In this document: piece after piece, positions 58,123 to 64,000 of the stretch | How the letters are laid out: each line of letters begins with the position of its first letter | How positions within the stretch are numbered: the stretch's first letter is position 1 | NCBI RefSeq assembly: GCF_900115125.1 | Contig: NZ_FOVJ01000009.1 | Coordinates: 1-64,000, forward strand | DNA: 64,000 bases | Direction: 5' to 3' | DNA from: Nitrosospira briensis | Lineage (GTDB): Bacteria > Pseudomonadota > Gammaproteobacteria > Burkholderiales > Nitrosomonadaceae | The notes under the pieces: generated by a model | The model's database searches: none | What the model saw: the letters and a program-made list of their open reading frames with translations, nothing else | Told to the model about the DNA's origin: nothing | Position numbers and translations under genes: made by a program

Positions 58123-61100
58123 TGATTTCTCCCTGCTCTCTGCTTCCGTTGAATGAAAGCACCTCTCTGCCGCTGCGCCCGCTCCTGGTGACGATGCAAC
58201 GATAAGTGCTCGTTGCGATCCTGGCTGAGAAACTTGGCCAGGCCCGCTACCGTGGTGTATCTGAAAAGGTCGATAATGGCGATCCGGGTTTTCAGGCGCT
58301 CTTCAAGCTTGCCTTGGACCCTGATGAGCAACAGCGAATGCCCGCCGAGATCAAAAAAGTTGTTGTGTAGTCCTACACGCGGAAGCTCCAGGACTTCCCC
58401 CCAGATTTCCGAGATCATCGTTTCCGTAGCGTCGATCGGAGGCTGGTAATCCAGGTGATCAAACTGCTCCGCCGAAGGTAAGGGCAGGGCATTACGGTCG
58501 ACTTTACCATTGGGGCTGAGCGGCAGCGCATCGAGCAGCACGAACGAACCGGGAAGCATGTAATCCGGGAGCACAGCAGCGAGCGCGGCCTTAAGCATGG
58601 ATGCGTTGAGTACCACGCCTTCGTGAGGAGCTACATATGCGACGAGGCGCGTCCCACTGGGGCTTCCCTGCGCCAACACCGCCGCTTCGCGCACACCCAT
58701 CTGGGACAATAGTTGGCCTTCGATCTCACCCAACTCAACCCGGAAACCCCGGACCTTGACCTGATGATCCAGCCGGCCGATGTATTCGAGTTGACCATCG
58801 CGCCGCCAGCGCACGCGATCTCCCGTTCGGTAAAGGCGCCGCCCCTCTTCCTGGGTAAACGGGTCGGCGATGAAGCGATCTGCGGTAAGACCGGGACGAC
58901 CGAGATACCCTCGCGCCAGGCCCGATCCGCCGATATAGAGTTCGCCAGCACAGCCTGGAGGAACAATATTGAGCTCCTCATCGAGCACATATAACTTCCG
59001 GTCGCCGACGGGTCGCCCGATTGGGGCAAAATCACCGGCGAATTCCGTCCCAGTAGCTTGAGAGGTGGGGGCTATCCAGGCGGCTGGCGTAATGACAGTC
59101 TCGGTTGGTCCATAAGCATTTACAAGGCGAGCATTCGGAAAAGCCGCTTGCGTAGCCGCCAAGTCGGCTGCAAACCACGCCTCCCCGCCCGCTATGCAAG
59201 TACGGACCGAGGAGGCGTCATCAGGCAGCAATGGAAGCAGCAGACGTAAATAAGCAGGCGGCAAATGCAGTGTGGTTATGCGATGCCCTCCGATCCGATC
59301 GACAAAACCATCGCCGGCAAGGTCTGTTGCCGATGAGATGACAAGGGTTGCGCCTTCACACAACGGGGTAATCCATTGTTCTGCGGCAGCGTCGAAATTC
59401 ATCGAGAAAAACATGAGTTCGCGATCGCCCGGCCGCACGTCGTAGATTTCCCTAATAGCGGCCAGATGCATTGCCAGGGGACCGTGGCTCACACCCACCC
59501 CCTTGGGCCTGCCGGTCGATCCGGAGGTATAAATCACATATGCGAGGTTATCGGGATGCAGCGCGATCTCCGGGTTGGTCTCGATACCGCCATTCAAGTC
59601 AAGCGTATCCAGTTCCAGCACCAGCAAATCTGCCGAATCCTGGATACGATCCCTGAGATGGGATTGCGTCAACAGCAGCCGGACGGCGCTGTCCTCCACC
59701 AGATAGTTGAGGCGTTCGCGCGGATAGTCGGGATCGAGCGGTACGTAAGCGCCCCCTGCTTTGAGGATGGCAAGCAGGCCGACGATCATTTCAATGGAGC
59801 GTTCCACCGCGATGCCGACCTTTATTTCCGGCTTGACACCCAGCCGGACGAGCCGGTGGGCCAAGCCGTTAGATCGACAATTTAGCTCCCGATAGGTTAA
59901 CTCAGTATCCGCGAAAATCAGGGCGCAGGCGTGGGGGTGTTTTTCCGCCTGCCGCTCTATAAGCTGGTGTACCGGTTGATAAGCCAGTTGATGAACTGAA
60001 GGGCGAGGCTCATTTGTTCCCCAGGCTTGGAGTTTAGCGGTATCGCTTTCATTTAGCAGGCCAACATCCCCGATTGCCGTCCCCGGCTGTTCGGCGAGTG
60101 TGCGGAGCATGCTGACGTAGTGACGCCCCAGTCGCTCAACAGTCGTGATATCGAAGAGTTCGGATGCGTAGATGAAGCTTGCGCTAACGCTGCCGACTGG
60201 CGACTCGACCGTCTCCAGTATGAGTTCGAACTGGGCTGCCTGCTCGCGAAGGGGGTAGTCCACCATCTTCAGCGTCTTGATCTGCTCGAGCTTGCGGCGG
60301 TCGCTGATCAGGTGATTGATCGTTACCTGAAACAGCGGGCTGTGGCTCAAGCTCCGCTTGGGCTGCAATGCTTCGACCAGTTGCTCGAATGGCAAATCCT
60401 GATGGGCTTGGGCATCAATTGCCGCTTCCCTTATTTGACCCAGAAGAGCCGACAGTGCCATACGGGCGTCAATCTTGCCGCGCAATACCTGGGTGTTCAC
60501 AAAAAAACCAATCAACCCAGCGGTTTCAATCCGGTTGCGATTGGCAACCGGTACGCCAACGCGAATATCCTGCTGTCCCGTGTGGCGGTAGAGCAACGCC
60601 TGAAAGGCGGCCATCAATGCCATGAAAAGCGTTGCACCCCGGCTTTGAGCAAGTCTACGCAAACTGCTCAACACATCGGGCGGCAGATCGAAGACGTGGC
60701 GTTCCGCCTGATAATTTGCAACTGCCGGCCTTGGACGGTCCGCGGGCAGTTCCAATACCGGATGCTCGTTACCCAGGTAATCGCGCCAGTACCCCAATTG
60801 CCTGTCTTTCTCCCCCTCTTCCAGCCAGTTGCGCTGCCAGCTGGCATAGTCGGCATATCGGATCGGCAGCGCATCGAGACGAGGCGTTTCGCCTTGCGCA
60901 TGAGCCACGTAGCCAGCGGCGAGTTCATCAAGCAATATCTGCATCGAGGCCCCATCCGAGATGATGTGATGCATGACCATCACCAGGATATGTTCATCCC
61001 CATGCTGAACCTCCTGCCCACGCCCGTCCTCTCGCATCAGGATCAACGCCACTCGCAGCAGTGGGCCTCGGGTGAGATCGAAGGGGATTGAAATAAAGCG

Positions 61101-63476
61101 TTCCGCCTCTTCCCGCGCTCGCGCTTCCTGCTCTGGCCCGGGCGTTTGGGTCAAATCTATTCGCGAAATGCGTAATTCCGATACCGGCTGGATCATCTGC
61201 TCAACCGATCCATCCTCTCCCGAGCGAAAAATCGTGCGCAAGGATTCGTGGCGCGCGACCAACCCGTCGAAGCTCGCCTGCAATGCCGGCACATCCAAAG
61301 GTCCCCACACTCGCAGCGCATGCTTGATATGGTATGCCGTGGACGACGGGTCCAGTCGCCAGAGAAACCATAGACGCTGCTGGCCGAAAGACAGGGGCGA
61401 CGAGCTGTCTGCGTTAACTGCGTTAATCCTGAACGCGACCGGAAACAGGCTGACGCTGGCGGTGCGCGGTAGAGCACCTGCAGACAGAACCCGCCTGATT
61501 TCGACTGCACACTCGTGCAACCTTGGATTTTCAAACAGACTGCGTATGGGAAAATCGATATTCCATTGCTCTTCAATACGCGCCACAGCCTGAACCGCTG
61601 CGAGCGAATTTCCGCCACTGGCAAAAAAATGGTCCTCGCGCCCCGGTCGCCCCCGGTTCAGGACGGTTTCCCATATGCCCCCGAGCTTAATCTCGGTTTC
61701 ATCTGCCAGGGCCGGTGCGGCTTTATCGCTGCCGCCGACCACATAATCGCCGAACTCGTAAATTGCATAGGCGTCAAGCGCGCGCTCTCGCCATCCTTGC
61801 CTACACGCGGCCCGCTGTAATTTTCCACTGGAGGTCTTGGGCAGTCCCCCGGGGTTCAGCAGCACGACAACCGACAAAGGCTCGTGGCAGCTTCCGCTTA
61901 CGGCTTCGCTCACTGCTTGCACTAAAGTTTCGACGGCAATAAGCTTCTGCATACCGCGGGATATCTCCACGGCTATTCCAATGCCTTCCCCATTTTCAGT
62001 TTCTACCGAAAATGCGGCAACCCTGCCCTTTCGCGCGGCCTCAACCTCATCTTCAACTACCTGTTCGAGGTCCTGCGGGTAAATGTTCTGGCCGCGTATG
62101 ATGATAAGATCCTTGTGCCGTCCCGCGATATAAACTTGCCCTTTATAGAAGAATCCGAGATCGCCTGTGCGCAACCAGCGCTCGCCTTCATGGATAACGA
62201 ACGTGTCGGCCGTTTCCCTGGCGCGCCGCCAGTAGCCAAGGGTAAGACTTGCCCCGCCTATCCAGATCTCACCCACCTGGCAGTCGGGCAATGCGGCAAA
62301 TGTTTCCGGATTCGTCATCCTGACGGCATGACCTGGTACGGGCACTCCGCAGGCGACCAGCCATGTTCCTTCCTCCGCCACCTCGGCAATGCCTTGCGCC
62401 AGCATCTCGGTCGAGAAGCAATGTGCCTCTACTCCGTCTCCGCGCGTGCCACCGGTAATCATCAGTGTTGCTTCCGCCAGTCCATAACAGGGATAAATGG
62501 TCCCCGTGGAGAATCCCACCGGCGCGAAGCGCTTCATGAACGCCCTCATAGCGCTGTAACGAACCGGTTCCGCCCCACAAAAGGCGACCCTCCACGCCGA
62601 CAAGTCCAGGCCCTGCAACTGCGCATCTCTTACACGCTCGACGCAAAGCTGAAAAGCGAAGTTTGGCGCGCCGCTGATTGTCGCCCGATGGCGCGAGATG
62701 GTCTCGAGCCATCGTACCGGTCGTTCGATGAAAAACTTGGGTGTGAGTAAAATGGCAGGGATTCCCCGGTGGACAGGCTGCAGCAAACCGGCAATCAGCC
62801 CCAGATCGTGGTAAAGGGGCAGCCAACTGACGAATACATCGTCTTCGCTGATGGACAAACTTTGCTCGAAAGTCTGTTCATTCACCATCAGGTTGCCATG
62901 GCTGACCATTACCCCTTTTGGTGTAGAAGTAGACCCTGAGGTATATTGCAGGAAGGCAATGTCCTCACCTTCCGGGACAAATGAGCGCCAGGCCGATGCG
63001 CCGCCAAGATCGACCGCATCCACCGCAAGCACCGTAGCTTTAGCGAATGGCGCCAGGGCTGCGCTATTGATCATTGGCAAGATTTCGCTCGTGGTAAGGA
63101 TACAACGCGCCTCGGCATCGGATGCGATGGCTAGCAACCGGGCCAAATGCCGTTCGCGCACCGATTCCGGCGGAAAAACAGGCACGGCAATCAGGCCTGC
63201 GTAAAGGCAGGCAAAGAAGGCAATGACGTAATGCTCATCGTTATCGAGCAACAGCAATGCCCGCTCACCGGCTGCAAAACGCTCCTGTAATGTAGCAGCC
63301 AGCGCCCGGACATGGTGATCCAGGGTTCCATAATCGATCTTTTTATCGACCGCGGCGTCCCCCTCCTGATGCACCGCAATCAATGCAGTATCGCCTGCGC
63401 GCTCGACCGCAAGGCTCCGCAGATGCGTTACCATGTCTGCGGGATAAGTACGAGAGGAAAATGATCTTTGATTCAT
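58119..63476 (-). CDS. Loading NRPS: FAAL-ACP-C-A-PCP
   Basis: 1785 residues from ATG 63476 (MNQRSFSSRTYPADMVTHLR, with AAGGG upstream); a further in-frame start at 63518 is less likely. A fatty acyl-AMP ligase (residues ~1-590, LQYTSGSTSTPKGVMVSHGN) activates a free fatty acid and passes it to the ACP (FFASGGNSLAAVQA, ~618; GGNS instead of the usual GGDS, Ser intact). The C domain (HHIISDGAS, ~833) should N-acylate the first amino acid. The A domain (TSGSTGRPKG, ~1309) has the signature D-A-E-H-I-G-A-I-T with acidic residue 239, pointing to a basic substrate (Orn, Lys or Arg type). PCP (LGGHSLLL, ~1707) ends the module. It starts the lipopeptide chain and hands over to the PKS, whose start overlaps by 4 bp. 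Confidence 0.94.
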   Translation of the reverse strand: MNQRSFSSRTYPADMVTHLRSLAVERAGDTALIAVHQEGDAAVDKKIDYGTLDHHVRALAATLQERFAAGERALLLLDNDEHYVIAFFACLYAGLIAVPVFPPESVRERHLARLLAIASDAEARCILTTSEILPMINSAALAPFAKATVLAVDAVDLGGASAWRSFVPEGEDIAFLQYTSGSTSTPKGVMVSHGNLMVNEQTFEQSLSISEDDVFVSWLPLYHDLGLIAGLLQPVHRGIPAILLTPKFFIERPVRWLETISRHRATISGAPNFAFQLCVERVRDAQLQGLDLSAWRVAFCGAEPVRYSAMRAFMKRFAPVGFSTGTIYPCYGLAEATLMITGGTRGDGVEAHCFSTEMLAQGIAEVAEEGTWLVACGVPVPGHAVRMTNPETFAALPDCQVGEIWIGGASLTLGYWRRARETADTFVIHEGERWLRTGDLGFFYKGQVYIAGRHKDLIIIRGQNIYPQDLEQVVEDEVEAARKGRVAAFSVETENGEGIGIAVEISRGMQKLIAVETLVQAVSEAVSGSCHEPLSVVVLLNPGGLPKTSSGKLQRAACRQGWRERALDAYAIYEFGDYVVGGSDKAAPALADETEIKLGGIWETVLNRGRPGREDHFFASGGNSLAAVQAVARIEEQWNIDFPIRSLFENPRLHECAVEIRRVLSAGALPRTASVSLFPVAFRINAVNADSSSPLSFGQQRLWFLWRLDPSSTAYHIKHALRVWGPLDVPALQASFDGLVARHESLRTIFRSGEDGSVEQMIQPVSELRISRIDLTQTPGPEQEARAREEAERFISIPFDLTRGPLLRVALILMREDGRGQEVQHGDEHILVMVMHHIISDGASMQILLDELAAGYVAHAQGETPRLDALPIRYADYASWQRNWLEEGEKDRQLGYWRDYLGNEHPVLELPADRPRPAVANYQAERHVFDLPPDVLSSLRRLAQSRGATLFMALMAAFQALLYRHTGQQDIRVGVPVANRNRIETAGLIGFFVNTQVLRGKIDARMALSALLGQIREAAIDAQAHQDLPFEQLVEALQPKRSLSHSPLFQVTINHLISDRRKLEQIKTLKMVDYPLREQAAQFELILETVESPVGSVSASFIYASELFDITTVERLGRHYVSMLRTLAEQPGTAIGDVGLLNESDTAKLQAWGTNEPRPSVHQLAYQPVHQLIERQAEKHPHACALIFADTELTYRELNCRSNGLAHRLVRLGVKPEIKVGIAVERSIEMIVGLLAILKAGGAYVPLDPDYPRERLNYLVEDSAVRLLLTQSHLRDRIQDSADLLVLELDTLDLNGGIETNPEIALHPDNLAYVIYTSGSTGRPKGVGVSHGPLAMHLAAIREIYDVRPGDRELMFFSMNFDAAAEQWITPLCEGATLVISSATDLAGDGFVDRIGGHRITTLHLPPAYLRLLLPLLPDDASSVRTCIAGGEAWFAADLAATQAAFPNARLVNAYGPTETVITPAAWIAPTSQATGTEFAGDFAPIGRPVGDRKLYVLDEELNIVPPGCAGELYIGGSGLARGYLGRPGLTADRFIADPFTQEEGRRLYRTGDRVRWRRDGQLEYIGRLDHQVKVRGFRVELGEIEGQLLSQMGVREAAVLAQGSPSGTRLVAYVAPHEGVVLNASMLKAALAAVLPDYMLPGSFVLLDALPLSPNGKVDRNALPLPSAEQFDHLDYQPPIDATETMISEIWGEVLELPRVGLHNNFFDLGGHSLLLIRVQGKLEERLKTRIAIIDLFRYTTVAGLAKFLSQDRNEHLSLHRHQERAQRQRGAFIQRKQRAGRNH

Positions 63477-63542
63477 CGTAACCCTTTCAAGTGGCTCGGA
63501 ACTGCCGAAACAATCCATACTTCTACGCCGGATGGAACAGTG

Positions 63543-64000
63543 TCAGATAGAGATAAGAGCTGAATGCGAGGGTGCAATGGCATTGCCTGCCAGACGCTGC
63601 ACCAGAACGGGAAGAAATGCGTCTTCGTGCTGCCGCAGAAAGAAATGACCGCCCTCAAACCAGTCCACAGAGAAATCCGCCGCACTCTCGGATCGCCACG
63701 CGTCCAGTTTGGATGGACGAATCTCATCGGCGCGCCCACCAAAAACATGTATCGGTATCGGTAGCGGAGGTAACTCCGTATACCGAAAGCTTGCGCAGAT
63801 GCGATAATCCATGCCGAGCAAACTGAGCGTCATGGAGAGCAGTTCTGGATTCTCGAATACTTCTTCCGGTGTTCCTTTCTGCTTGCGAAGGTCTGCAATG
63901 AGGGCGGCATCGCTATCCTTGTCGGCATACCGTTTCGCATCCTGCCGGGAGGGCGCTGCACAAGCTGATAACAGCAAGGCGATGGGCAGCGGACGCTTTC
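63543..64000 (-). CDS. Type II (editing) thioesterase, C-terminal part (cut by window edge)
   Basis: About 152 codons are visible, open to the window edge; the nucleophile Ser region is outside. The readable part matches GrsT/RifR-type thioesterase II proteins: RPLPIALLLSACAAP, then KQKGTPEEVFENPELLSM, and the catalytic Asp in HVFGGRADEI and His in FEGGHFFLRQHED. These enzymes remove wrong or stalled acyl groups from carrier domains of NRPS/PKS lines. The gene is 66 bp upstream of the loading NRPS on the same strand, so it belongs to the same operon. The operon promoter and any MbtH, sigma-factor or phosphopantetheinyl-transferase gene would lie to the right. Confidence 0.88.
   Translation of the reverse strand, partial: KRPLPIALLLSACAAPSRQDAKRYADKDSDAALIADLRKQKGTPEEVFENPELLSMTLSLLGMDYRICASFRYTELPPLPIPIHVFGGRADEIRPSKLDAWRSESAADFSVDWFEGGHFFLRQHEDAFLPVLVQRLAGNAIAPSHSALISI

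Noticed and set aside
60120-61091. 323-codon open frame on the plus strand inside the loading NRPS
   Set aside because: It is antisense to the condensation domain and shows no domain or ribosome-binding site. Similar shadows occur all along the megasynthase genes.

Overview
The window looks like a chromosomal segment of a betaproteobacterium. The basis is the layout and style of the housekeeping genes: tamA-tamB, a pqiAABC block, accA-tilS, ispB divergent from rplU-rpmA-obgE, radA and ampD. My impression is a Nitrosospira-like member of the Nitrosomonadales, but nothing in the window (no amo, hao or rRNA gene) proves that. No insertion sequence, prophage, CRISPR array or rRNA operon was seen.

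Left part, 1-13.3 kb, mostly on the minus strand: the 5' part of coxB (cytochrome c oxidase subunit II), a YdjM-type membrane hydrolase, a TetR-type regulator, the tamA-tamB outer-membrane assembly pair, a small secreted protein of unknown function on the plus strand, and a tightly overlapped pqiA-pqiA-pqiB-pqiC envelope lipid-transport operon.

Middle part, 13.5-31.9 kb: an FtsH protease, an RhlE-type DEAD-box helicase with a long leader and a very strong terminator, a group II truncated haemoglobin, an alkaline-ceramidase-like membrane protein, a frameshifted MazE-like antitoxin relic, radA, an MFS_3 exporter, a pirin, accA-tilS, an ABC-F ATPase, ampD, a PP0621-type zinc-ribbon protein, tRNA-Pro(CGG), ispB, and rplU-rpmA-obgE behind a near-consensus promoter.

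Right part, 31.9-64 kb: one large siderophore locus that runs off the right edge. It holds a PepSY-type putative ferrisiderophore reductase, a PvdE/SyrD-type cyclic-peptide ABC exporter, a GNAT N-acyltransferase, an ornithine/lysine N-monooxygenase, a TonB-dependent receptor and an HSL-type alpha/beta hydrolase. Facing these on the minus strand is a colinear assembly line: a type II thioesterase (partial), FAAL-ACP-C-A-PCP, then KS-AT-KR-ACP, then C-A-PCP-E-C-A-PCP-C-A-PCP-TE. Three Fur-box-like sites sit in the promoter regions of the uptake, export and tailoring genes.

The predicted product is an acylated hydroxamate lipopeptide siderophore. It would have a fatty acyl starter, a first residue of probably basic type, one ketoreduced malonate unit, D-serine, a second basic-type residue and a terminal N-acyl-N-hydroxyornithine-type residue, released by the TE. 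The overall plan resembles the lipopeptide siderophores of Burkholderiales (cupriachelin, taiwachelin, variochelin), but the adenylation signatures and the absence of an aspartate beta-hydroxylase in the window suggest a different molecule. The two adenylation domains for serine and for the following residue share near-identical DNA flanks around divergent specificity cores, which records recent subdomain exchange or gene conversion.
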